A stretch of DNA of 64,000 nt from a cyanobacterium endosymbiont of Rhopalodia gibberula (GTDB lineage Bacteria; Cyanobacteriota; Cyanobacteriia; Cyanobacteriales; Microcystaceae). A program made the position numbers and the translations under genes. The DNA is taken from positions 1,674,001 to 1,738,000 of the forward strand of contig NZ_AP018341.1 in assembly GCF_003574135.1 (NCBI RefSeq). Direction: 5' to 3'. The notes beneath the pieces were generated by a model. It had not been told where the DNA came from. It was given only the letters and a program-made list of their open reading frames with translations, and did not search any database. Shown here one piece after another: positions 10,295 through 19,112 of this stretch (positions are counted from its first letter, which is position 1; every line of letters starts with the position of its first letter).

Positions 10295-10683
10295 GTTAAC
10301 TTTATGTTCCTAATGCTTTAACTATAATGACTTGAACCGCTAAGATCAAACTGTGGTTGCAGTCTTAGATTCTCAGCAATATCACTTCTGCTACATCCCT
10401 TCTATCGAATTAGTGTTCGATATTTGGATTTCCAGACTGATTAGGTTTTCCTGATCATCTTTTCAAAATTACACTGTTAGTTTGAGTGTTAGGCTTAACT
10501 TGTTGAGTAACCATCATTAGGTGTTTTTCGATCCATCCTAGAATCCTATCACAAGTTACACTCTACAATTTCTCTTGAAATATAAGGAAACCTGGTAGTA
10601 GTAATTTTGTTTAACCAGAATGGTGGGGGATATCTAGATACTACAGAGACATCCCGTCAACTTAGTCCTAAAATGAGGCGAAT
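10295..10683. other. rpsB-tsf spacer
   Basis: Nothing coding is visible in this spacer. I see no strong terminator, which is compatible with read-through from rpsB into tsf. Confidence 0.5.
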
Positions 10684-11535
10684 TTACTCCTCTTCATAAC
10701 TTGTTTCAGCTTCATAACTTGTTTCGGCAATGATCTCTTGTGAGTCTACACTTTCTGTCTCATCCTCTTCTTTTTCATAATCATCATAGCCTTCATAATC
10801 ATCTCCTTCGAGGTTTTCTTCAAACTCTTCGTAATCCTCTTGGGAGTCAAGTTCACCATGACGACCTTCATAAATAGCATCAGCTAATTTACCTAGAATC
10901 AGCTTAATCGAACGAATAGCATCGTCGTTAGCTGGAATAGGAATATCAGCAAAGTCAGGATCACAATTAGTATCTAGAAGAGAGATGATGGGAATTCCTA
11001 GTTTTTGGCACTCAGAAATGGCATTGTATTCCCGTCGTTGATCGACAATTACAACCACATCGGGGGGTTTACGCATGGTTTTAATCCCACCTAGGTACTT
11101 ATCTAGTTTCCCTAGTTCTCGTCGCAACATCGATCCTTCTTTCTTGGGACGGCGAGCCAGGTTTCCACTAGTTTCCATAGACTCTAATTCTTTGAGGCGT
11201 TCAACCCTGGTTTTAATCGTTTCCCAGTTAGTGAGCATTCCTCCTAGCCAACGTTGGTTAACGTAATTTGCTCCACAACGAGAGGCTTCTTGAGCAATAA
11301 TCCCAGCTGCTTGACGTTTGGTTCCCACGAAAAGAAATCGCTTCCCTTTACCTGAAGAGAGACGTACATACTCGTAAGCGTCTTCCATTAACTGGGCGGT
11401 TTGTACTAAATCTATTATATGAACCCCATTACGAGCTGTGTAAATATAAGGGTCCATTTTGGGGTTCCAGCGGCGGGTTTGATGACCGAAGTGGACTCCA
11501 GACTCTAGCAATTCTGCAAGGGAAACAACTGACAT
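10684..11535 (-). CDS. rpsB: 30S ribosomal protein S2
   Basis: S2 is a late-assembling protein of the small subunit. I chose the start at 11535, giving [19 protein letters not shown], because that is the family N terminus and AGGAG lies about seven bases upstream; the open frame extends 20 codons further. The protein has the S2 core (about 1-225) with RWLGGMLTN and [11 protein letters not shown] very acidic, tyrosine-rich tail (about 225-283) is common in cyanobacterial S2. The end of the tail contains a small tandem duplication (TSYEAE then TSYEEE). It heads the rpsB-tsf pair. Confidence 0.97.
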   Translation of the reverse strand: MSVVSLAELLESGVHFGHQTRRWNPKMDPYIYTARNGVHIIDLVQTAQLMEDAYEYVRLSSGKGKRFLFVGTKRQAAGIIAQEASRCGANYVNQRWLGGMLTNWETIKTRVERLKELESMETSGNLARRPKKEGSMLRRELGKLDKYLGGIKTMRKPPDVVVIVDQRREYNAISECQKLGIPIISLLDTNCDPDFADIPIPANDDAIRSIKLILGKLADAIYEGRHGELDSQEDYEEFEENLEGDDYEGYDDYEKEEDETESVDSQEIIAETSYEAETSYEEE

Positions 11536-11541
11536 TTTTAA

Positions 11542-11550
11542 CTTTCTCCT
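11542..11550 (-). promoter_or_regulatory. Ribosome binding site fixing the rpsB start
   Basis: On the minus strand AGGAGAAAG lies just upstream of the ATG at 11535 and supports that start over the longer open frame beginning at 11595. Confidence 0.8.
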
Positions 11551-12231
11551 ATTCGGGTTTATCCTCCATTCAGATGGATTTCTCACAAGAAACACCCGAA
11601 GTCCTGAATGTGCGATATGTTGAATGTACTCTGACTATATCACATTTGATATCTAAATTTTGAGTGTACTATTAAAAAATAGTAAGTCTTGTTTTAATAA
11701 TGTTACAGAACAATAATGGTGGTGACCGCGCGATTCAGTGGAGAATTAAATTTCATCCATTCAATCATTCAATTAAGAAAGAAGCTCTAGTTAAGTATTA
11801 AAGAAACTAATTATTTTGTATTTTTATATTTTAATTTAGGCCATTATAGCTCAATTTATATTAATTTAGCCTGTATTGTTTAAGGCAACTCTTTTGAGTA
11901 ATACTTTGTTTTATTTATCTTGGCTAAATTATATATATTCACCTTCGAACATCTCTTCGATAGTTTCATAAGTTTTATTATGATGTCATTCCCCTCCTAT
12001 TAAATTCCGTACTGGACTATAAATTTAGTAAAATTATAGATACAATTATGTCTATTTATTGTTTTATTGGGATTTAACCAAATAGCTCTTTTGCATACAC
12101 TAAATAACAATTAATCATAACCAAAAGCAGTATTTGCCATTCTTGGTTTCCTTGTTATTTAAAATAATTAACATTTTTTATTATGTCTTATAAGACAGTA
12201 ATTGACTAATTATTATCTTTATTCTTTTGTT

Positions 12232-12277
12232 TATATTGATTGTTATTTTTCACAAAAAAAAAATAACAATCAATATA
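12232..12277. terminator. Orphan 19-bp hairpin
   Basis: Arms 12232-12250 and 12259-12277 pair perfectly. The lower stem is TATATTGATTGTTAT and the top is a T/A run. It is located between divergent genes. Confidence 0.65.
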
Positions 12278-12310
12278 GTTAATATATAACTATGTTATAT
12301 ATTAACTATA
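12274..12310. terminator. Orphan 17-bp hairpin abutting the previous one
   Basis: Arms 12274-12290 and 12294-12310 pair perfectly around a TAT loop. It shares four bases with the foot of the preceding hairpin, so only one of the two can be fully formed at a time. Confidence 0.6.
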
Positions 12311-12650
12311 ATTACCCTAGTTATAAAACTGCTAAACTACGATCAATTAATAATGAATACGGAACTAGAATTAACAATTAGGAGAGAATAATAATTCTCA
12401 CAATAAATCAAAAGCCTTTGGGTCTTCTGAAGTAATTTTCAACCCAAAATGAGTTAAACCTTTTCTAATCTGTCGATCCTAGAAAAGATATCATCTTTTT
12501 ATCACTGTGAAAAACTATTTTAAATAATTCCCCACCCCACGCTTCTAATCACCTTTCTGGTAATAGATTTTCTGTTGTAGAGCAAGTAATAACAAATATG
12601 CCTCAAATCCTTTTTTTTATTTTTTAATTAATGTCCCTTGTTCAAAAAGA

Positions 12651-12659
12651 TGTTACAAT
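12651..12659 (+). promoter_or_regulatory. Possible extended -10 element for map
   Basis: TGTTACAAT has the TGn extension and a good -10 hexamer, about 35 bases before the map start. No clear -35 box is seen. Confidence 0.35.
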
Positions 12660-12694
12660 CAGAATCTATTAATGTCTAATTACTGATAGAACTG

Positions 12695-13456
12695 ATGGGA
12701 GAAACAATCACTCTATTATCGAAACGAGAAATAGAAAAAATGCGACGAGCTGGACGTTTAGCAGCCCAGTTATTGGATCATCTAGCCCCAATGGTGAAGT
12801 CAGGCGTAAGTACCTTGTACTTGAATGACGAGGCTGAACGTTGGACTCGATCGCACAACGCCACCAGCGCGCCCCTAGGTTATCATGGCTTTCCTAAATC
12901 AATTTGTACTAGCATCAACGAGGTGATTTGTCATGGCATTCCTAATGCTAAACAAATTCTCAAAGAGGGAGACATCATCAACATTGATGTTACACCTATT
13001 CTTGATGGTTATCACGGTGATACCTCCCGTACTTTTTTTGTTGGAACCCCTTCCCTAAAAGCTCGACAATTAGTAGAAGTTACAGAAGAATGTTTAAGAA
13101 GAGGGATTGCTGCAGTGAAGCCTGGAGCTAAAATTGGTGATATTGGGGCTGCAATTCAAGAATACGCTGAATCCTACGGTTTCTCAGTAGTTAGAGATTT
13201 TGTTGGTCATGGAGTTAGCAATATTTTCCATACACCTCCCCAAATTCCCCATTTTGGAAAACAGGGAAAAGGAAAACGCATCCGTCCAGGGATGGTATTT
13301 ACAATTGAACCCATGATTAATGAGGGAACCTGGGAAGCAGTGGTGTTAGACGATGGCTGGACAGCAATTACGAAAGACGGCAAACTTTCAGCCCAATTTG
13401 AACATACTCTGGCGGTAACAGAAACAGGGGTGGAAATTTTAACTTTACCTAATTGA
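12695..13456 (+). CDS. map: Methionine aminopeptidase, type I
   Basis: It removes the initiator methionine from nascent proteins. The 253-residue length and the metal ligands fit type I MetAP: DVTPILDGYHGDTSRTF gives two Asp ligands, VGHGVSNIFH gives the His, and FTIEPMI and QFEHTLAVT give the Glu ligands. It lacks the N-terminal zinc-finger extension. It stands alone. Cyanobacteria often have more than one map gene, so the paralogue cannot be fixed. Confidence 0.95.
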   Translation: MGETITLLSKREIEKMRRAGRLAAQLLDHLAPMVKSGVSTLYLNDEAERWTRSHNATSAPLGYHGFPKSICTSINEVICHGIPNAKQILKEGDIINIDVTPILDGYHGDTSRTFFVGTPSLKARQLVEVTEECLRRGIAAVKPGAKIGDIGAAIQEYAESYGFSVVRDFVGHGVSNIFHTPPQIPHFGKQGKGKRIRPGMVFTIEPMINEGTWEAVVLDDGWTAITKDGKLSAQFEHTLAVTETGVEILTLPN

Positions 13457-14134
13457 TGATTTTACTTAAGATTTTGTGCTTGATTTAAAATTAGCTAGTC
13501 AAGAAAAGGAAACATCGTAAAGGTCAACATTTAAATAGAATTTAAACCTTACGGTAACTGTTTGAAATTAATTTTATCTACGTTCTTTATTAAGTTTTTT
13601 TTTGTGCTAAAGTATGAGTTGTGCTGAACTATCGCAAATCATGAACTTAGACTCTGAAGAGTGCATAAACAAGACTTTAGTATTTCATTAATTATCGGTT
13701 TAATATAGTAAATGTGGTGGGAATATTTTTGTGTTAATACAAGATTCTAGTTTAAATTATTCAGACGGCATTTGTATACGATAGCTACCGTAAACTTTGG
13801 TTACGATAGTTGGATTTTGCCAACAACTTTCGACTCAATCTCCCAATCCTCATCTTCATAAATGTCGTACTGAATTTCAACTATCTGGATTACGGTTAGG
13901 GATTTTTTATCTTAAGTGGTAGTATGAGTCTCTGTTTAGAAATAGAAAATGAAAAATTTAGAAATAACGGTCACCTGTTCGAATTCATTGAGGACTAAGC
14001 TATCTAATTGTATTACCATTGCTTCTCATGGCAGGGAAATCTATACTTACGATCTCACAGGAAATAGATTGATATTACATAAGTCGATTCTCTAATTAAT
14101 TACACAAGTTACCTGATAGGTAGGAGCATAATTA
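13457..14134. other. Decayed region upstream of the sugar permease gene
   Basis: No intact long gene. Stretches of less AT-rich sequence (about 13760-14095) with interrupted frames suggest a recently lost gene. A 48-codon open frame, 13949-14095 plus strand, contains ASHGREIYTYDLTGNRL and could be its remnant. Confidence 0.4.
13949..14095 (+). pseudogene. Short open frame, possible gene remnant
   Basis: A 48-residue frame begins with ATG and ends just before the sugar permease gene. Its composition is protein-like (ITIASHGREIYTYDLTG), but it is too short to classify and has no clear ribosome site. It may be the tail or head of an eroded gene. Confidence 0.3.
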
Positions 14135-15019
14135 ATGCTAACAAGCAAATTAAAAATTATGTCTAAAATAACTCCCTATTTATTCTTATTTCCAGCTATT
14201 TTAGTATTGGGAATGACTGTTATTTTTCCAGCATTGCAAGCTTTTACCTTAAGTTTTACCCAGTACGGTTATGATATCACTCAAGCACCAAAGTGGATTG
14301 GGTTAGAAAATTTTCAACGTTTGGCTAAGGATCCTGTATATTGGAAAACTCTCTACAACACTTTTTTGTACTTAATAGTCGTTGTTCCTATTTTAGTAAC
14401 CATTCCTCTAGCGTTAGCCATATTAGTTAATAAAAAAATTCGAGGAATTAGTTTGTTTAGAGTCGCTTTTTATACTCCTGTTGTTATTTCTATGGTAGTA
14501 GCCGGTATTGCTTGGAAAGCCCTTTATCTTTCTAAGGGATTGCTTAATCAATTTCTCAAAGAATTTGGATTTTCTGAAGGGATTTCTTGGTTGACAAGTC
14601 CCCAAATTGCTATTTTTAGCGTTATGGCAGTTACTATCTGGAAAGGACTAGGTTATTACATGGTTATTTATCTAGCGGGACTACAATCAATTCCCAATGA
14701 ATTATATGAAGCTGCTGCTATCGACGGGTCGGACGGTTTGCGTAAACACTGGGATATAACTATTCCTTTAATGCGTCCTTATTTATTATTAGTTGGGGTT
14801 ATTTCTGCTATTGCGGCGACTAAAGTCTTTGAAGAAATTTATATTATGACCCAGGGAGGCCCCAGAAATAGTTCTAAAACTGTTGTTTATTATTTGTATG
14901 AAAAAGCTTTTCAAGACTTAGAGATTAATTATGCTTGTACTATGGGATTAACCCTGTTTTTAGTAATTCTTCTGCTTTCTATTATTAATTTAAAAATTTC
15001 TCAAAATCACACTTTATAA
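14135..15019 (+). CDS. Sugar ABC transporter permease (MalF/UgpA type)
   Basis: A 294-residue inner-membrane permease with six predicted helices. It has the ABC-permease EAA loop reading ELYEAAAIDGSDGLRKHWDI, which contacts the ATPase. This type works as a heterodimer with a MalG-like permease, a binding protein and an ATPase, importing sugars or glucosyl-glycerol-like solutes. None of these partners is in the window. The AGGAGC ribosome site ahead of 14135 supports the start; a second in-frame ATG at 14159 would be closer to the family N terminus. It converges on rnc with only 11 bases between stops. Substrate unknown. Confidence 0.85.
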   Translation: MLTSKLKIMSKITPYLFLFPAILVLGMTVIFPALQAFTLSFTQYGYDITQAPKWIGLENFQRLAKDPVYWKTLYNTFLYLIVVVPILVTIPLALAILVNKKIRGISLFRVAFYTPVVISMVVAGIAWKALYLSKGLLNQFLKEFGFSEGISWLTSPQIAIFSVMAVTIWKGLGYYMVIYLAGLQSIPNELYEAAAIDGSDGLRKHWDITIPLMRPYLLLVGVISAIAATKVFEEIYIMTQGGPRNSSKTVVYYLYEKAFQDLEINYACTMGLTLFLVILLLSIINLKISQNHTL

Positions 15020-15030
15020 GAATTACTAAT

Positions 15031-15726
15031 CTATCCTAATTCATCAAAAATTGACAATTTATTTAAAGCATCTTGGGCAGCGGCTTTAGTCGCTGCCTGT
15101 TTGCGGCGACCTTTTCCCGTTCCTAACAGTTGCTCATTAATCTGTACACCGAAAATAAACTCTTTTGCATGATCAGGTCCTAATTCCTCAATTAAAAAGT
15201 ATTCAGGTACTTTTTTGTAGTTAGCTAATGCCCATTCTTGAAGACGATTCTTTACATCAATAATTTTACTAGAAACTTTTTTTGACTCAGGGACTATTAG
15301 AGTATCAATTGCATCTTTAAAGAGTGATCGCACAAACCCTTGTACCGCCTCTATTCCTGCATCAAGAAAATATGCACCTACTATAGCTTCAAAGGTATCA
15401 CTCAATAAAGCAGGATTGTTCTGTCCCCCATCTTTGATCGCCCCTTGTCCAAGATACATAAATTCTCCTAAGTCTAAGATCTTTGCAAATTTAGCTAATT
15501 GAGGTTCATCAACTAATTTTGACCGCAAACGAGTCAGTTGTGCCTCGCTTAATTCAGGATGACATCGATAGAGTTCTTCACTTACGACAAATTGTAATAC
15601 TGCATCACCCAAAAATTCTAAGCGTTCATTATGTTCTGTAACGTCACGATGTTCGTTAACGTAAGAACGGTGGGTTAACGCACAATCTAATAACGCTTGA
15701 TTTTTAAACCGAAGAAATATAGTCAT
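15031..15726 (-). CDS. rnc: Ribonuclease III
   Basis: RNase III cleaves double-stranded RNA in rRNA and mRNA maturation. The 231-residue protein has the nuclease signature HNERLEFLGDAVLQFVVSE (about 32-50), the downstream catalytic acid segment LSDTFEAIVGAYFLDAG, and a C-terminal dsRNA-binding domain (about 160-228) ending with the GKGRRKQAATKAAAQDAL helix. It lies convergent to the sugar permease gene. Cyanobacteria often also encode Mini-III; this is the full-length two-domain form. Confidence 0.96.
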   Translation of the reverse strand: MTIFLRFKNQALLDCALTHRSYVNEHRDVTEHNERLEFLGDAVLQFVVSEELYRCHPELSEAQLTRLRSKLVDEPQLAKFAKILDLGEFMYLGQGAIKDGGQNNPALLSDTFEAIVGAYFLDAGIEAVQGFVRSLFKDAIDTLIVPESKKVSSKIIDVKNRLQEWALANYKKVPEYFLIEELGPDHAKEFIFGVQINEQLLGTGKGRRKQAATKAAAQDALNKLSIFDELG

Positions 15727-15750
15727 AATTAACTATCAACTATTAACTAA

Positions 15751-16125
15751 TTAACCCAAGTTTTTAATAACCATCTTAAAATAACTATCACAGCACCAAA
15801 ATGGACAAATTGCCAAAAATTTTAATAAATTAAGACTTTCTAGAAGAATTAATGCTTGATTTTCTTTTTTGGAAGACAGTCTACTTTTTAAGATAAGCGA
15901 TAATTTTTTAACTCCTCTGTTTGTCTGGAATAAATGGAGAAAAAGTTTTCTCGAACAAAAATATCCTACAAAGTATTGTTGAATTTCTACTTGGCAAATT
16001 CTTTGGTAGCCTTCTTTGAGTTCTATGAGAGATAACTGTGTATTCTTGAGAGCCGCTTCAAACGCTTCAAACGCTTCAAACGCTTCAAACGCTTCAAAAT
16101 ACTGATACTCACCTTTTGGTTGTTT
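15751..16125 (-). pseudogene. C-terminal remnant of an unidentified protein
   Basis: A 124-codon open stretch on the minus strand has no start codon at its upstream end and is preceded by a stop at 16126-16128. The reading appears to continue in another frame upstream, so a frameshift is likely. It begins with FEA repeated five times, encoded by the 9-bp tandem repeat at 16054-16098, then NTQLSLIELKEGYQRICQVE, a basic middle and a hydrophobic end. Protein-like composition over this length argues for a real, truncated gene upstream of rnc. I cannot name the family. Confidence 0.55.
16054..16098. repeat. 9-bp tandem repeat, five copies
   Basis: CGCTTCAAA is repeated five times without change. 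On the minus strand it encodes Phe-Glu-Ala five times inside the truncated open frame. Confidence 0.95.
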
Positions 16126-16333
16126 TTACTTGGCTTAAGTAAGGCATACTAGAGACAATTATTAGTTAAACTAAAGAGTAGAGCATAGTAGTCGCGTCGT
16201 CGGTATTGACTAATTAAAGTTAGGTACAATAGCTAAAACCTTTGTGTTTAACAGGTAACCTGGTTGAACTGTGTTTTTGCCGACCGGCTACGCAGTAATC
16301 CTACGCTTTCTAATTTTAAACCCTAGACTTCTT

Positions 16334-16636
16334 ATGTCTCAAATCACTCAAGTTTCTAACTCTGGACAGAATCAAATCATTAGTTCTCTAGAACTTGCCC
16401 AGGCATTAGCTGAACAACTTGCTATTACACCTAATGATTGGCATCGCTTTAAAAATGACCGTAAAGCACAAGCTCAGCAACAAATAGCCTCTGCACTAGT
16501 TTTTTTACTTAGAGATCAACCACAAGAAGCTCTAGACCATTTGAAACAAGCAGTTGGTTGGTTAGACCGTTCTATTTCTGCTCTTCCTTGTCCAGGTCAT
16601 GGGACTTCAACTAGAACTAAACCTGAAAACCTCTAA
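16334..16636 (+). CDS. Small conserved cyanobacterial protein (DUF6439-like)
   Basis: The product is about 100 residues from the ATG at 16334 (MSQITQVSNSG). The frame is open further upstream to 16271, but that extension does not look protein-like. It is helical and soluble, with NDWHRFKNDRKAQAQQQIAS and a conserved-looking WLDRSI near the end. I associate it with a small cyanobacteria-specific family of unknown function, from general resemblance only. It converges on the RsbW-like gene with 20 bases between stops. Confidence 0.65.
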   Translation: MSQITQVSNSGQNQIISSLELAQALAEQLAITPNDWHRFKNDRKAQAQQQIASALVFLLRDQPQEALDHLKQAVGWLDRSISALPCPGHGTSTRTKPENL

Positions 16637-16656
16637 CTATCTAAGTCAACAAGAGT

Positions 16657-17091
16657 TTAGTCGTTTTTCTTAATCACTTGCTTGCACAATTTAACGCGAG
16701 TTCCATCTTGATCCCAGTAAACTTGATCAAAAATTTCGTGGAGTAGACATAACCCTCGTCCATGTTCAGCTTCTTCGGGCGGTAGGTGTTGGGGTGTTAA
16801 ATTGTGACAATTGCACCCACTGGTAAATCCTAATCCTTCGTCTGAAATTACCCATGAATAACCTTCTTCAGTCACCGAAAAATTTACTACAATTGACTTA
16901 CTAGGATCTAACTTATTACCATGTTTAGCAGCATTAACTAAAGCTTCTTGCAAACCTAACCTAATTTCTGGTCTTAAATAGATAGGAATATTAGTTAATA
17001 ATAAGTCAAGCACTGGACATAAATAAAGAGTAGATGTGAAGCTCATTGTTGTCCAGGGTTTTTTTGTAGGAGGCAGTGAAATAGAAATCAC
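16657..17091 (-). CDS. RsbW-like serine kinase / anti-sigma regulatory factor
   Basis: A 144-residue HATPase_c domain protein of the RsbW/SpoIIAB type. These kinases phosphorylate anti-sigma-factor antagonists and may bind sigma factors. Visible motifs are the N box EALVNAAKHGNKLD, the G1 box DEGLGFTSG and the G2 box HGRGLCLLHEIFD. There is no histidine-kinase phosphoacceptor domain. No partner antagonist or phosphatase gene is adjacent, so its circuit is unknown. A run of histidine- and cysteine-containing residues between G1 and G2 (GCNCHNLTPQH) is characteristic of cyanobacterial members as I recall them. Confidence 0.85.
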   Translation of the reverse strand: MISISLPPTKKPWTTMSFTSTLYLCPVLDLLLTNIPIYLRPEIRLGLQEALVNAAKHGNKLDPSKSIVVNFSVTEEGYSWVISDEGLGFTSGCNCHNLTPQHLPPEEAEHGRGLCLLHEIFDQVYWDQDGTRVKLCKQVIKKND

Positions 17092-17586
17092 GCGTTTTAC
17101 CTCAGTTGTTAATCTTTTAAGGATCTCATCTTTTTGAAATGCTTGTTTGTGTCATATTCAGTCCTCTGCTAATCAGGCCTTAGCCAGTTTTAGTCTTAGC
17201 AGATGTCACGTCAAGCTTTTATAAAAATCTAATTAATAGATCAAGATATAATTTATATGAGTCATGGTTAAGAATTAAAAAAAATCAATCAACCAAAATT
17301 TTAGGTAGAATCATTACTACAGTCAAATCTTAATGTTAATTAATTAAATATTCTTTGAGAAAGCCATTAAGAAATAAACCGCTCCTACTACTATAATAAA
17401 CTCTTGGTTCATGGTTGTCTAAAATAAACTGATTTAATAAAGTCGCTAATAAATGATAAGTAATATGAAATTAAATTCTCCTATAATTGAAGACCATAGA
17501 AAAATAGACTAGAACTACGAACTACCATGGAAAAATAGATAGAAACACTTTCATAGACTAAAGTTCATACTATCATCATAGCATAC
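17092..17586. other. Gene-free spacer
   Basis: About 495 AT-rich bases between two minus-strand genes. I see no recognisable gene, RNA or strong hairpin here. Confidence 0.5.
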
Positions 17587-19035
17587 TTAAGAATTGAGTC
17601 TTAACAAGGCTGCACATTCAGTATGGACGGTCTGTGGGAAAAAATCGCTCGGTTGTACCCAAATTAACTCGTAAGCCTTTCCCTTACATAATTTTTGGAG
17701 ATCTCGTGCTAAGGTTGGTGGTTGACAACTAATGTAGACGATATAAGATGGTCGAACGTTTCTGAGAGTTTCGATAACTGATTGATCGCAGCCTTTACGA
17801 GGAGGATCAAGAATTACAATATCAGGTAAGAATGATAGTTGGGGCAATAAACTTTCGACAGTTCCCACCAGAAATGAAACATTGTTAATACCATTAAGCC
17901 GGGCATTTTTCCGCGCTTGGGTAACTGAATTGGAGTTAACTTCTATACCGATAATTTGTCGCACCTGTTGAGCTAAAGGTAAGGTAAAAGTCCCTATGCC
18001 ACAGTAAGCATCGACTAACTGTTCGGTTCCTGTTAGATTAAGTTGTTCAATAATTTTGTTTATCAGGGTTTCGGCCGCTTCGGTGTTGACCTGGAAAAAT
18101 GTATCAGGACCTAAGTGCAGTTCCAGTCCTACAAAGATTTCCCGTAAATAAGAACGACCAGCAATAGTTAGAGTTTCTTGTCCTGAAATGATATTACCCC
18201 GATTAGGGTTATGATTCAGGGAAACTCCGACTAAATCAGGATACCTTTTTAACCATGTTTGTGCCTGTGTATCAAAATTGCGCAGTTTTTTTTCGGTACT
18301 AATCAAGGTTAAAAATACTTCTCCGGTATGCCGTCCTATTCTTAGAGAAAGATGACGTAGTCTTCCCTGATGACGTTTTTCATCATAAATAGACCACCCT
18401 TGTTCTTGAATATCTTTTTTTACCTCAGCTAGGAAAGGGTTAAGGCGAGAGTCTTGGATAGGGCATTGGTTAATATTAATAATTTGATGACTATTTCTGC
18501 GAAAATAGCCTCCTTGAACGTTGCCTGCGGCTGAACGTCCTAGAGGATAGGTAACCTTATTACGATAGCCCAGCTCTATTTTTTGTGCCAAAATAGGGGC
18601 AACAGGAGGATCCTCAAATCCACCAATATGTTTTAGAGACTTGATAACGTGGTTCTGTTTAACAATACGTTGGTAAGTCTCATCGATGTGCTGCCATTGA
18701 CAACCTCCACACTTATCAGCCACGATACAAGAGGGACGAAGACGATATGGGGAAGGAGAGAGAAGTTGCTGTAATTTTCCGTAGGCGTATTGCTGTTTGA
18801 GGTGAACCAATCGGACTGAGATGTAATCACCAGTTACCGTATCAGCAACAAAAATAGCACGTCCTTCAAAATGTCCAACTCCATCACCATTGTTACTAAG
18901 GTCAGTAATTTTTAGTTCAACGAGACTTCCTTGTTGGTAACCTTGGGTCATGGCAATGAAGTGTTTAACCTTCGCTAAAATTTGGAATAATTTCATTTTA
19001 ACTTGTTCCATCTCACCCTTGGAAAAAGTATTCAA
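17587..19035 (-). CDS. rlmD: 23S rRNA (uracil-5-)-methyltransferase, RlmD/RumA family
   Basis: It transfers a methyl group from SAM to C5 of a 23S rRNA uridine. The protein has an N-terminal TRAM domain (about 30-90) and four cysteines for an Fe-S cluster, CIVADKCGGCQWQH plus the later INQCPIQ. The methyltransferase domain has VDAYCGIGTFTLPLA, LDPPRKG and the catalytic cysteine in YISCQPPTLARD. The open frame gives 482 residues. Homologues usually begin near MTQGYQQGSLVE, which would place the start at 18951, so the first 28 residues are doubtful. The exact target uridine (RlmD or RlmCD type) is not decided by sequence. Confidence 0.9.
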   Translation of the reverse strand: MNTFSKGEMEQVKMKLFQILAKVKHFIAMTQGYQQGSLVELKITDLSNNGDGVGHFEGRAIFVADTVTGDYISVRLVHLKQQYAYGKLQQLLSPSPYRLRPSCIVADKCGGCQWQHIDETYQRIVKQNHVIKSLKHIGGFEDPPVAPILAQKIELGYRNKVTYPLGRSAAGNVQGGYFRRNSHQIININQCPIQDSRLNPFLAEVKKDIQEQGWSIYDEKRHQGRLRHLSLRIGRHTGEVFLTLISTEKKLRNFDTQAQTWLKRYPDLVGVSLNHNPNRGNIISGQETLTIAGRSYLREIFVGLELHLGPDTFFQVNTEAAETLINKIIEQLNLTGTEQLVDAYCGIGTFTLPLAQQVRQIIGIEVNSNSVTQARKNARLNGINNVSFLVGTVESLLPQLSFLPDIVILDPPRKGCDQSVIETLRNVRPSYIVYISCQPPTLARDLQKLCKGKAYELIWVQPSDFFPQTVHTECAALLRLNS

Positions 19036-19112
19036 CTATTCCTAACCATTTCATCTTGATGATCGCATTAGATACAATTAAATCTTAACTAACTCGCCTC
19101 CTCTTCTAAAAA

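Larger units (their letters stand above)
11551..12650. other. Divergent intergenic desert between rpsB and map
   Basis: About 1.1 kb without a recognisable gene. It must hold the rpsB and map promoters. It also contains two adjacent perfect hairpins (12232-12310) that neither divergent gene can use as a terminator, suggesting that a gene was lost here. Confidence 0.5.
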
